The translations under genes and the position numbers were made by a program. Shown piece by piece: positions 7,051-14,901 of a DNA stretch of 27,066 nt. How positions within the stretch are numbered: the stretch's first letter is position 1; each line of letters starts with the position of its first letter. Location: NCBI GenBank assembly GCA_964535155.1, contig CAZHSR010000007.1, forward strand, positions 1 to 27,066, written 5' to 3'. The notes below the pieces were generated by a model. It worked only from the letters and a program-made list of their open reading frames with translations, did no database searches and had not been told where the DNA came from. This DNA is from JAGPFW01 sp964535155 (GTDB lineage Bacteria > Patescibacteriota > WWE3 > UBA101185 > UBA10185).

Positions 7051-7361
7051 AAATTTGTATGACCTTAAACTACGATAAGAAAAAATTAGAAAGGCTATGC
7101 AGACTATATAAAATTGACTATTTAGCCCTTTTTGGGTCTTATGCCAGAGGAGAAGCTGATGAAAATAGCGATGTAGATTTACTAGTAAATTTTCAGGAGA
7201 CACCAAGTCTATTGACCCATGTAGGCATAGAAAACCACCTTTCGGATAATGTTTTTGACAATAAAAAAGTTGATTTAGTTACCAAGAAATCGTTAAATAA
7301 ATACATTGAACCTTATATTAAAAAAGATTTAAAGGTTTTATATCCAGCAAGAAAAAACTAA
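7047..7361 (+). CDS. MNT-type nucleotidyltransferase (MntA-like), no HEPN partner
   Basis: A minimal nucleotidyltransferase of about 100 residues, the family seen as the antitoxin of HEPN-MNT pairs. The N-terminal helix (KKLERLCRLYKIDYLALFG) leads into GSYARGEADENSDVDLLV, the GS-x-D-x-D active site, and the third acidic residue is in KKVDLVTKKSL. All catalytic positions look present, so AMPylation-type activity is plausible. Two in-frame starts compete. ATG 7047 lies in the right arm of the last upstream hairpin; ATG 7059 (MTLNYDKK) is 12 nt further in and may be the true start. Neither has a clear ribosome-binding site. The usual HEPN toxin gene is absent on both sides; alr follows after 9 nt and is probably co-transcribed. 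Confidence 0.85.
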   Translation: MKICMTLNYDKKKLERLCRLYKIDYLALFGSYARGEADENSDVDLLVNFQETPSLLTHVGIENHLSDNVFDNKKVDLVTKKSLNKYIEPYIKKDLKVLYPARKN

Positions 7362-7370
7362 GAATCCTGA

Positions 7371-8486
7371 ATGAACTTTTTTAAAAGAAGATACCACCAC
7401 CTCAACAAAATCACCATATCAAAAGAGGCAATTTTACATAATCATCAACTCCTACAAAAACTTCAACCAAATTCCAAAATCTGCCCAGTTCTAAAAAGCA
7501 ATGCCTATGGACATGGTTTAAAACTAGTTGCGCCTATTTTTGACTCACTTAACTGTCCCTTTTTAATTGTGGATAGCCTTTACGAGGCTTACGAACTGTA
7601 TAAATTAAAACTAAAAACTCCCATTTTAATTATGGGATATACAAATCCTATAAATTTTTCGGTTAAAAAATTACCTTTTCACATCGCGGTTTTTGATCTT
7701 GAAACTGCAAAAGTACTAAATAAATATCAACCCCACTGCCCAATTCATATTTTTGTTGATACAGGAATGAATCGCGAGGGAGTTAGTTTAGATGAACTTC
7801 CAAAATTTTTAGCAAACCTTAAAGATTTAAAAAACTTACAAGTGGAAGGTCTTTGCTCCCACTTTGCAGACGCAGAGAGTGAGAATCTGGATTTTACAAA
7901 GTTACAGATAGAAAATTACAAAAGAGGCTTGGAAATTGTACAAAGTTTTGGTTTTAACCCAAAATGGCGACACATTTCTGCCTCAGCCGGGGGGACAAAA
8001 ATCAAGGATGATATTTTTAACATGGCAAGGGTTGGAATTTTGCATTATGGCGTCACCTCATCGGAGGAGATTGGGCTAAAAGAAAGCTTTAAACCGGCAT
8101 TAGAATTCTCATCCACTTTGGCACAAATTAAACCCATTAAAAAAGGAAATTTTGTTGGATACGGATGCACTTACAAAGCAGAAAAAGACATGGTCTTAGG
8201 ACTTTTACCCGCAGGATATTACGAAGGAGTTGACAGAAGACTTTCAAACAAAGGCTTTGTGAAAATTAAAAACACTCTTTGCCCAATAATCGGAAGAGTT
8301 TCTATGAACATGACAACAATCGACATTTCACAAGTAAAAGACCCAAAAATTGGCGACAAAGTAATAATTTTTTCTGCAGATCCGCAAGACAAAAATTCCG
8401 TTGTAAACTCAGCAAAAATTGCGCAAACTATTCCGTATGATCTTATGGTGCATTTGGCAGAATCTGTAAGGAGAGAACTGATTTGA
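7371..8486 (+). CDS. alr: Alanine racemase
   Basis: PLP-dependent enzyme making D-alanine for peptidoglycan, 371 aa, normal length. The PLP-binding lysine is in PVLKSNAYGHGL (about residue 43). The barrel elements FVDTGMNREG, GLCSHFADAES and RVGILHYG follow. The C-terminal domain carries the second catalytic residue, Tyr, in VGYGCTYKAEKD, and GRVSMNMTTIDIS, which is characteristic of the family. It starts 9 nt after the MNT gene stop and ends in TGA, showing that UGA is a stop here. It fits the MurG, FtsW and LysM genes in supporting a peptidoglycan wall. Confidence 0.96.
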   Translation: MNFFKRRYHHLNKITISKEAILHNHQLLQKLQPNSKICPVLKSNAYGHGLKLVAPIFDSLNCPFLIVDSLYEAYELYKLKLKTPILIMGYTNPINFSVKKLPFHIAVFDLETAKVLNKYQPHCPIHIFVDTGMNREGVSLDELPKFLANLKDLKNLQVEGLCSHFADAESENLDFTKLQIENYKRGLEIVQSFGFNPKWRHISASAGGTKIKDDIFNMARVGILHYGVTSSEEIGLKESFKPALEFSSTLAQIKPIKKGNFVGYGCTYKAEKDMVLGLLPAGYYEGVDRRLSNKGFVKIKNTLCPIIGRVSMNMTTIDISQVKDPKIGDKVIIFSADPQDKNSVVNSAKIAQTIPYDLMVHLAESVRRELI

Positions 8487-8573
8487 TTCGCCCCAATAGC
8501 GTTAAAATGTATCGTACTACCGAAGGTCTCCTTTAAGATAACCTCAGAAGTGGGAAAAATTAACAAATTTTGA

Positions 8574-8579
8574 TAAGAT
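8574..8579 (+). promoter_or_regulatory. Putative -10 box of the BRO-N gene (leaderless start)
   Basis: TAAGAT, then 6 nt (taaatt), then ATG 8586. No convincing -35 or ribosome-binding site. Same arrangement as other leaderless-type starts in the window. Confidence 0.45.
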
Positions 8580-8585
8580 TAAATT

Positions 8586-9413
8586 ATGTCTGATAAAAAA
8601 ATTGCTTTATTCCAGGGAAAACAAATTCGCAGACAATGGAGCAGTGAGAAAGAACTATGGTATTTTTCGGTTGTTGATGTAATTGCCGCTTTAACGGACA
8701 GTAGCAATCCCCAAGTTTACTGGCGAGTTCTCAAAAAAAGATTGATGGATGAAGGATCTGGTGAAACCGTTACAAAATGTAACGGTTTGAAAATGACAGC
8801 CACTGATGGAAAAATGAGGTTAACAGATGTAGCTGATACAGAAGTTATGCTTCGCATAATCCAAAGCATCCCCTCACCTAAAGCAGAGCCATTTAAACTT
8901 TGGCTCGCACAAGTGGGTTACGAAAGATTGGAGGAAACAGCTGATCCAGAACTAGCAATCAATCGTGCATTGAAAACATATTTACGAAAAGGCTACAGCA
9001 AAGAATGGATAAATCAACGGCTAAAAAGTATTGAAATCCGTAAAGAGCTAACTGATGAATGGGAGAATCGTGGGGTTAAAGAAGGATTGGAGTTTGCAAT
9101 TTTAACAAATGAAATAACACAAGCCTGGACGGGATTGACCACAAAACAATACAAAAATCTCAAGGGATTAAAAAAAGAGAATCTAAGGGACAATATGACA
9201 AATTTGGAATTGGTATTAAATATGCTCGCAGAAACAGCCACCACAGAGATTTCACAGAAGAGACAACCGAGTGATTTTTCTGAAAATAAAGAAGTGGCGA
9301 AAGAAGGTGGGACTGTGGCTGGAAATGCTAGAAAAGAAATAGAATCAAAAACTGGTAAAAAGGTTATTACAGATAAAAACGCCAAGGATTTGAAATTGCT
9401 GAGAGAAAAATAA
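8586..9413 (+). CDS. BRO-N domain protein (antirepressor / DinD-like)
   Basis: 275 residues. The N-terminal BRO-N domain (residues about 4-115) begins IALFQGKQIRRQW and contains WYFSVVDVIAALTDSSNPQVYWRVLKKRL, DGKMRLTDVADTE and IQSIPSPKAEPFKLWLAQVG, features of the phage antirepressor/BRO family. The C-terminal part is helical and ends NKEVAKEGGTVAGNARKEI followed by a TGKKVIT/NAKDL segment, like the DinD-type subgroup found in chromosomes. Related genes are common outside prophages; no phage genes are nearby. It likely binds DNA; the actual role is unknown. An 11-bp perfect palindrome with a 3-nt loop lies inside the coding sequence at 8764-8788. tRNA-Thr follows after 24 nt. Confidence 0.85.
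   Translation: MSDKKIALFQGKQIRRQWSSEKELWYFSVVDVIAALTDSSNPQVYWRVLKKRLMDEGSGETVTKCNGLKMTATDGKMRLTDVADTEVMLRIIQSIPSPKAEPFKLWLAQVGYERLEETADPELAINRALKTYLRKGYSKEWINQRLKSIEIRKELTDEWENRGVKEGLEFAILTNEITQAWTGLTTKQYKNLKGLKKENLRDNMTNLELVLNMLAETATTEISQKRQPSDFSENKEVAKEGGTVAGNARKEIESKTGKKVITDKNAKDLKLLREK
8764..8788. repeat. Perfect 11-bp triloop palindrome inside the BRO-N gene
   Basis: AAACCGTTACA (8764-8774), loop AAA, TGTAACGGTTT (8778-8788). It has the same size and loop as the last hairpin of the 6897-7050 array. It encodes the ETVTKCNGL stretch. Confidence 0.85.
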
Positions 9414-9437
9414 AGTCAAGGGTAGTAATATGCATAT

Positions 9438-9513
9438 GCCGATGTAGCTCAGTTGGTAGAGCAATCCCTTCGTAAGGGAAAGGTCGTCGGTTCGATTCCG
9501 ACCATCGGCTCCA
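9438..9513 (+). tRNA. tRNA-Thr (anticodon CGT)
   Basis: Acceptor GCCGATG pairs with CATCGGC, discriminator T, CCA encoded at 9511-9513. The anticodon arm ATCCC-TTCGTAA-GGGAA gives CGT; its outermost pair is an A-A mismatch. D and T arms are standard (GTAGCTCAGTTGGTAGAGC, GTCGGTTCGATTCCGAC). It reads ACG and wobble-related threonine codons. Confidence 0.95.
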
Positions 9514-9537
9514 AAGACACCCTAACCCCAAAAGTGG

Positions 9538-9543
9538 TAAAAT
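9538..9543 (+). promoter_or_regulatory. Putative -10 box of galU (leaderless-type start)
   Basis: TAAAAT, 7 nt, then ATG 9551. No Shine-Dalgarno sequence. It lies 24 nt after tRNA-Thr, so read-through from the tRNA is also possible. Confidence 0.4.
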
Positions 9544-9550
9544 AAACCTC

Positions 9551-10459
9551 ATGAAAGATCATACAAAGATTACAAAGGCAGTCATAGCTGTAGCTGGTTA
9601 CGGAACAAGATTTCTTCCCGCAACAAAAACCCAACCAAAGGAAATGCTTCCCATTATTGATAAGCCCATTATCCAATACTTAGTGGAAGAAGCTGTAGCC
9701 TCAGGAATAAAGGATGTAATTTTAGTAACGAGATTTGGTCAACACATAATGGAAGATTATTTTGACTCTAACTTGGAATTGGAACATAAACTAGAAGAAG
9801 AAGGAAAGACACATTATTTAGAGCAAATCAGGAATGTTGCTACTATGGCAAATTTTGTTTATGTTAGACAAAGAAAAGATCTTCCCTATGGAAATGGGAC
9901 TCCTTTATTGTGTGTAAAAGATTTGATTGATAAAGATGAATCCTTTGTTTACATGTTTGGAGACGATTTAACCTTATGCAATGGACATCCACCCGCTACA
10001 AAACAACTTATTGATGTTTATCAAAGGGAAAAAGCAGTAGTTGTAGAAGGTGTGCAAGAGGTCCCCTGGGATGAAGTAAACAGGTATGGCGTAGTTAGAT
10101 ACAAGGAAGGTGCAAAATATGAGTATGAAATGGAAAGTATTGTAGAAAAACCAGAAAAAGAGGATGCTCCTTCCAACATGGCTCAATTTGGAAGATTTGT
10201 TTTTTCGTATGACATTATAGAAAAGGCTCAAAAAACAAGCACAGGTAAGGGAAACGAACTTTGGGTTACAGATATGATTAATGAATTAGCAAAAGAAGGA
10301 AAAAAGGTTATTGCACAACCCATCCAGGGTCAATGGCTAACAACAGGGGATCCATTAAGATTCTTGAAAGCAACTTATAAATTTGCAATGCAAAGAGATG
10401 ATCTAAAAAACGAATTAAACGAATTCTTAAGAAAAGAAATCTGTGAGGAAAAAAATTAA
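9551..10459 (+). CDS. galU: UTP-glucose-1-phosphate uridylyltransferase
   Basis: Makes UDP-glucose from UTP and glucose-1-phosphate, the activated sugar for surface polysaccharides. 302 aa, typical for bacterial GalU. The N-terminal nucleotide-binding signature is complete: AVIAVAGYGTRFLPATKTQPKEMLP, then the PIIQYLVEEAVASGI helix. The UTP/metal site FGDDLTL, YGVVRYKEG and IVEKPEKEDAPSNMAQFGRFVF follow, with the C-terminal WLTTGDPLRFLKA. It stands at the head of a polysaccharide region (flippase, ligase and hydrolase genes downstream on the other strand). The next gene's GTG start overlaps its 3' end by 17 bp. Confidence 0.96.
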   Translation: MKDHTKITKAVIAVAGYGTRFLPATKTQPKEMLPIIDKPIIQYLVEEAVASGIKDVILVTRFGQHIMEDYFDSNLELEHKLEEEGKTHYLEQIRNVATMANFVYVRQRKDLPYGNGTPLLCVKDLIDKDESFVYMFGDDLTLCNGHPPATKQLIDVYQREKAVVVEGVQEVPWDEVNRYGVVRYKEGAKYEYEMESIVEKPEKEDAPSNMAQFGRFVFSYDIIEKAQKTSTGKGNELWVTDMINELAKEGKKVIAQPIQGQWLTTGDPLRFLKATYKFAMQRDDLKNELNEFLRKEICEEKN

Positions 10460-11132
10460 CAGAGAAAAAGAACTTAATAAGACTTTAAGAAAAAGACTAA
10501 TGGCAATACTGGTCATATCAACTGTGTCCTTTGTGGGACTGGGTTTGTTTGGCCCAAAAATTGGAAGCTTATTTGGGCTCATTTCGGTTAATAGGAATGA
10601 CACAATAACACCTCCAAAAGCAAATATGCCTCCTCCTATTTTTATTGATGTCCCAACAGCTACAAATAAAACTAAAATTGACCTAAAAGGTTTTTCTACA
10701 CCAAAGACTAGCGTAGAACTTTATGTAAATGGGCCAAAAAAGGCTACGGTTATTGCTGATTCAACAGGAGAGTTTTTATTTACAGATGTGGAATTAAATA
10801 AAGCTAAAAATACTATTTTTGCAAAGATTGGGGAAACTAAATCGGCTAATTTAACAATAGAATATGATAACAAGCTCCCCAAAATAGAAATTTCTAACTT
10901 AAAAGATGGAGATACTGTTGAAAACTTAAATGAGAGAGTGGAAATTCAAGGAACTGTTAGCGAAAAAGCAGATATTCTTGTAAATGACAGAGTTGTAATT
11001 CAAAAGCCTGATAATTCTTTTGTCTTTTTGCTGGGCGTTAAAGAAGGAGAAGTTGAAATTACTGTTAAGGCCACGGATGAAGCTGGAAACACTGCGGAGG
11101 AGAAAATTAAGATTTGGTATAAGAAGAAGTAG
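10443..11132 (+). CDS. Membrane-anchored protein with bacterial Ig-like domains
   Basis: 229 residues, unrecognised beyond its architecture. A basic N-terminus (RKKINREKELNKTLRKRL) precedes one membrane segment (AILVISTVSFVGLGLFGP, about 21-38), a Pro-rich link (TPPKANMPPPIFIDVPT), and two beta-sandwich repeats of about 75 residues. The first has TNKTKIDLKGFSTPKTSVELYVNG, the second VENLNERVEIQGTVSEKADILVN, then VEITVKATDEAGNTAEEKIKI. The phrase G.....A.V.VNG...........F...V.L..G.N.I..KA.D.AGN is typical of Ig-like / glucodextranase-B-like modules. Likely an extracytoplasmic adhesion or scaffold protein. GTG 10443 overlaps galU; ATG 10500 is an alternative start just before the membrane segment. 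Its 3' end overlaps the convergent Wzy-like gene by 26 bp. Confidence 0.85.
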   Translation: MRKKINREKELNKTLRKRLMAILVISTVSFVGLGLFGPKIGSLFGLISVNRNDTITPPKANMPPPIFIDVPTATNKTKIDLKGFSTPKTSVELYVNGPKKATVIADSTGEFLFTDVELNKAKNTIFAKIGETKSANLTIEYDNKLPKIEISNLKDGDTVENLNERVEIQGTVSEKADILVNDRVVIQKPDNSFVFLLGVKEGEVEITVKATDEAGNTAEEKIKIWYKKK

Positions 11133-12311
11133 GCTCTACAAGGGATTCCAGAGATTCGGCTAGAATTAGATTCCATAAAAATAAAATTTGGGGATAGAAA
11201 AGGGAATTGATGAAAAAGGATCCTATTAGTAGGGCGGGAATAGATGCGGAAAATGCATAATTTCTTTTTTGTGCTTTTAAAAATGGATGGGATATAAATG
11301 GATGAAGTAGGAATGCGGAAAAAAATATTAAACCAGGGATTCCTGTTGTTGCTAGGATAAGCAATAGCGAGGAATCGGCACCTCCTCCCGAACGACCACC
11401 AAAATCAACTCCAAAGAATCCATACTCTTTTTGGGCAAATCTAAAAGTGTTATACCCCGTGCCAAAAAGTAAATTATCCTGAGCAATTTTTATGGTGTTT
11501 TTCCAAGAAATTAACCGAAAATGTGCGGAATCCGCGGGATCTGTAACGGAAGATATTCTTGTTTGGACTCTGGGGACTGCAAAATAGGCTAGAAAAGCAA
11601 TGAAAAAGGATATAAAAAGTAGGCGGGGGTATTTTAGGATACCCCAAATGAAAATGNNNNNNNNNNACTTCGGGAGAATGTGAGAAGGATTGCTAATAGA
11701 ATTGTGAATAAGATTATTACTGCCCTTTTATTTAGGGATTTATTGTAGTGTGAAAGGATGATATTAAAGCACAAAACTAAAGTAGCCCCCATAAAATTTG
11801 GATCAAACAGAGTTCCAAGTAGGCGGTTTATGTGAGGGTCCCATCCAAGCGAGGGGTCTAACTGTGAAAAATTAGGAAAAATTACCAGTTGGACAAAGCC
11901 TGAAAAAGAGAGAAAAAGTGCGTAAAATGTAACAAGACCTATAAGGTTAAGGGATAATCCCTGGAGGAATTGGGACTTCTTAAGGTTGTAAAGGCACAAA
12001 CCCCCGATTACATAAAGGATTATCCTTGTAAAGTAGAATATGCCATATAGTGTCTCTTCTACCAAAAAGCTTTGGCTATTGTAAATTAGGGAAATCACAT
12101 TCCAAAGGCAAAAGGCAAAAAACCAAAAATAAGCCCTAGGAATAAAAAACCGCAAATCTCTTTTTAATAAAAAGAGGAAAAGGGAGTATAAAACAAATGA
12201 AAAAGCTAAAATATCAGAATAGTAAACACCCCCAAATTCGCCAGAAGCAATTTTTCCAAATTGACCCAAACCCAAACTAAATACCCACAAAAAAAGTAAA
12301 AAATTAGACAT
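11107..12311 (-). CDS. Wzy/O-antigen ligase-like polytopic membrane protein (interrupted by an assembly gap)
   Basis: Polysaccharide polymerase or ligase family (Wzy_C). The N-terminal part has about six hydrophobic segments (SNFLLFLWVFSLGLGQF onward) and includes GTLFDPNFMGATLVL. Ten N at 11657-11666 shift the frame. Beyond them another frame stays open to 11107 and reads IFIWGILKYPRLLFISFF, then RLISWKNTIKIAQDN, LLFGTGYNTF and GGADSSLLLILATTGIPGLI: the large outer loop and the next membrane helix that define Wzy_C. The halves form one gene of about 400 residues; roughly 12-15 residues may be lost in the gap. It overlaps the upstream flippase gene by 8 bp. The acceptor (lipid, protein or polymer) is unknown. 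Confidence 0.88.
11657..11666. other. Assembly gap (10 N) inside the Wzy-like gene
   Basis: Arbitrary-length gap. The reading frame changes across it, but both sides encode parts of the same family, so the apparent break is technical. Confidence 0.97.
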
Positions 12312-13614
12312 ATGCAGGCATCTCCTCGGTCTTCGAAATCCTTAAATTATTTTTCCAAGCCCTTATTGCAAACAAACTCAACAGAATTAAAATCACAAAC
12401 TCCGAAAATAAAGTAATGTAAGCGGCCGCAAAAAAGGAATATTTTGGGATAAAAACCAAGTTTAAACCTAAATTCACCAAAGCACTTGCCAAATAAATCC
12501 ATGGCAAAAACTTTTGGCTCTTTAAAATAACTAGAAACCACGAAATTGGCTGAGATAAAAAGAAAAGCACAACTCCTCCCATTAAAATTCGTAAAATAGG
12601 CACTGAATATGCAAACTCATTTCCACCAAAAAAGCCTATTACAAACGGAGCAAATATAATTCCCAAAATTCCAGCAGACACACCTCCAACAAAAAGCAAC
12701 CCCAAAGTCTTTTTGAAGCTTTGCAAAAACCTTCTTGGACCTTCTTCAAAATGCTTAATCAAAAAGGGATAAACAGAATTCATAAAAAAAGTTGGCACAA
12801 CAAGGCTTACCTCGAAAATCTTATAGGGAAGGGAATAGACCCCAACGACCTCGGAATAATTTAATTTCAACCAATCTGGAATTCTTAAAACAGAGAGTAA
12901 TAAAATGTCCTCCTTAAAACTCATCTGACTAAAGACAAACATTATTCCCAAAGGCAAAGACTCCTTAAAAAGTGATTTAATCAAAGGGAAATCCAAATAG
13001 AAATCTCTAGAAATATCTAGCCTCTTAATAAAAGAAAATCCCACAAGAAAAGTTATTAAACCGCCAATTACATAAGAAAAACTCAGCCATGTTACAGAAG
13101 CTTGCCTTTGAATTAAAAATATCGAGGCCAAAATGATAAAAACATATCCAATTATTTGGCTTATTGAAGACAAATCGTATCTAAGTTTTGTCTGAAAAAC
13201 TATGTTACTAGTAGTAAAAAGACTAAAGGTTAGTATTAAAAGCAAACTTAACCGAATTCCAAATTTTAAGCTTTCAGAATAAGGAAAAAACGACAATAGG
13301 ATTCCTAAAACTACAATAAAGCCAAGAGACAAAAGCACCCTAAAAGCCAAAACATTTATAAAATAATGAAATAAGCGATTTTCATTTTTTGAAGTCTCCC
13401 TAACCGAAATTGCATTTAGCCCAAAGTCCGTAATAACAAATAAAAGGCCTGGGATATTTTGCATCAAGCTAAAATCACCATAAGATTCCCGACCATACCC
13501 ACGAGTTATCATATAGGTTATAAACACCGTAATTCCCATGGTGACAATTTTCCCAATCAACTGATAAATGGTATTTTTAGCTATTTTTGTTGTTGTTATA
13601 TTTAAAATGCCCAT
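12304..13614 (-). CDS. Wzx-like polysaccharide flippase (MATE/MVF clan)
   Basis: 436 residues with about 12 hydrophobic segments. It opens with the family's NTIYQLIGKIVTMGITVFITYMITRGYGRESYGDF, where loss of the first loop's hydrophobicity and the GYGRESYGDFS turn are typical of Wzx/RfbX exporters, and continues with FVITDFGLNAISVRETSK. It probably flips lipid-linked oligosaccharides to the outer face of the membrane. It is directly upstream of, and overlaps by 8 bp, the Wzy-like gene, the standard Wzx/Wzy pairing. Translation seems coupled. No ribosome-binding site or convincing promoter is seen at 13614; a weak TAGGTT box lies 9 nt upstream. Confidence 0.92.
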   Translation of the reverse strand: MGILNITTTKIAKNTIYQLIGKIVTMGITVFITYMITRGYGRESYGDFSLMQNIPGLLFVITDFGLNAISVRETSKNENRLFHYFINVLAFRVLLSLGFIVVLGILLSFFPYSESLKFGIRLSLLLILTFSLFTTSNIVFQTKLRYDLSSISQIIGYVFIILASIFLIQRQASVTWLSFSYVIGGLITFLVGFSFIKRLDISRDFYLDFPLIKSLFKESLPLGIMFVFSQMSFKEDILLLSVLRIPDWLKLNYSEVVGVYSLPYKIFEVSLVVPTFFMNSVYPFLIKHFEEGPRRFLQSFKKTLGLLFVGGVSAGILGIIFAPFVIGFFGGNEFAYSVPILRILMGGVVLFFLSQPISWFLVILKSQKFLPWIYLASALVNLGLNLVFIPKYSFFAAAYITLFSEFVILILLSLFAIRAWKNNLRISKTEEMPAYV

Positions 13615-13641
13615 AGTTTCTTAAACCTAAACAAGCCAAAC

Positions 13642-14868
13642 CTAATCACAATCCCCTTTCACATAAGTCTTAGTAATTAACTCCTCTGGCGTACCTGCAA
13701 CTTTTTTCATAGACTTAACGACCTCAAATTGAGGATACGGCTCATAATCCTTTTTTACCCAAGAAAAATGGTCAAATGGGGGCGGATACCAAATTGTAAA
13801 AGGCATAACGGCCTGAACCTTATCATCTTTAAGCCAATATTCTTCATAAGCAATCTTTATATATTGAGCAACAGTTTCTGCAGGCATAAACGAAGAGTCA
13901 TAAATGGCTCCTTCCGCATGTGCCCATCCGGTTTCTGTAATAAAAACAGGTAGTTCCTTTTTTACGCCCATTTCTTCCCGCAAAAACTCAAGCTCAACTT
14001 CATAAGCTCTTATTCCATTGCGCCCAACCAAATGAGGACTCCCACTAAAATTTGGCTGAGGATACGGATGGGATGCCCACCCATCCAGTTTTGTGAAGAT
14101 TCCAGAGACAGCAGAATCCATATCTTGCATAAACTCAAATGCGTCAACATATCCCCCACCCGAAGGGGCACTTACATTAAACGCACCATTCATCATAAAA
14201 AAATTGGGATTTTCTTCTTTAAAAACCTCAATTGTGTGGTCCAAAATCCTGGCGTATTCTTTAGCATCCGTATAGCCCTTCCAGAATTTGGCGTCATTAG
14301 GCTCATTGTAAACGCTTATATACCTTTGCTTAACTGGCCATAAAAAAGAATCCAAAAATTTTGCCGCCCTTTCGGTTTGTTTTTTATATTTGTCAGCGTC
14401 AACATCATATAATTGAATAACAGGAATCAATTTTTCCTCTAGTAACAGGCTAAAAACTCCCCTCCATTTTCTCGTGTCATAATCCTTGACATTATAAGGA
14501 ATAAGCACATATCCCCATTCTCCGCCATTAGAATTTACCATGTCTGAGGCCATTTTTATAAATTTTTTATTTTCGGCATAGATGTACAACCCAAATTTGT
14601 TATTTTTCGCCTCTTTTGGATCAATTTCTTTATAGGCAAAATACTCAACCGATGTGTCTTGGCACTTTTTTAAAGGCACATCTCCTCCTTCTTTAGAGCG
14701 TCTAAACAAAAATTCAGGCGAAGTCTTTGTTGGAGTATGCTCTGAAAGCAAAAAAGCATAGGCTAAGCCAGAAATTAAGGCTAAACCAAAAAAGGGCAAA
14801 GAAAAAACTTTTAGAACATGCATAAGTCTGGGGTGATTTAATTTAAATGTACTTTCTTTTATTGGCAC
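13642..14868 (-). CDS. Membrane-anchored glycoside hydrolase of clan GH-A (TIM barrel)
   Basis: 408 residues counted from GTG 14868. A membrane anchor (VFSLPFFGLALISGLAYAFLL, about 21-41) is followed by a linker and a (beta/alpha)8 domain. Both catalytic acids of clan GH-A are visible at the expected strand ends: the acid/base Glu in YISVYNEPND (about residue 189) and the nucleophile Glu in PVFITETGWAH (about residue 312). WASHPYPQPN and MPFTIWYPPPF fit substrate-binding loops. The exact CAZy family (GH39/GH5/GH53-like) cannot be fixed by eye. GTG 14868 is preferred because TACAAT lies exactly 6 nt upstream; ATG 14823 is the alternative. It is next to the Wzx/Wzy genes, suggesting surface polysaccharide trimming, and divergent from the GH18-like gene. 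Confidence 0.88.
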   Translation of the reverse strand: MPIKESTFKLNHPRLMHVLKVFSLPFFGLALISGLAYAFLLSEHTPTKTSPEFLFRRSKEGGDVPLKKCQDTSVEYFAYKEIDPKEAKNNKFGLYIYAENKKFIKMASDMVNSNGGEWGYVLIPYNVKDYDTRKWRGVFSLLLEEKLIPVIQLYDVDADKYKKQTERAAKFLDSFLWPVKQRYISVYNEPNDAKFWKGYTDAKEYARILDHTIEVFKEENPNFFMMNGAFNVSAPSGGGYVDAFEFMQDMDSAVSGIFTKLDGWASHPYPQPNFSGSPHLVGRNGIRAYEVELEFLREEMGVKKELPVFITETGWAHAEGAIYDSSFMPAETVAQYIKIAYEEYWLKDDKVQAVMPFTIWYPPPFDHFSWVKKDYEPYPQFEVVKSMKKVAGTPEELITKTYVKGDCD

Positions 14869-14874
14869 AGTGTA

Positions 14875-14895
14875 ATTGTATCATTGCGGTATAAT
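14875..14895. promoter_or_regulatory. Divergent pair of -10 boxes serving the two hydrolase genes
   Basis: Minus strand: TACAAT (14875-14880), 6 nt, GTG 14868. Plus strand: TATAAT (14890-14895), 6 nt, ATG 14902. Only 33 bp separate the two start codons and neither side has room for a ribosome-binding site. The two -10 boxes are 9 bp apart, so binding on one side should exclude the other. Confidence 0.6.
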
Positions 14896-14901
14896 GCTTG
14901 T

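Noticed and set aside
8586..9413. Prophage remnant suggested by the antirepressor-like BRO-N protein
   Set aside because: No integrase, structural or replication genes nearby; this subgroup is commonly chromosomal.
14862..14895. TTGGCA as the -35 of the GH18-like gene
   Set aside because: Spacing to TATAAT is 22 nt, too long for a normal sigma70 promoter.
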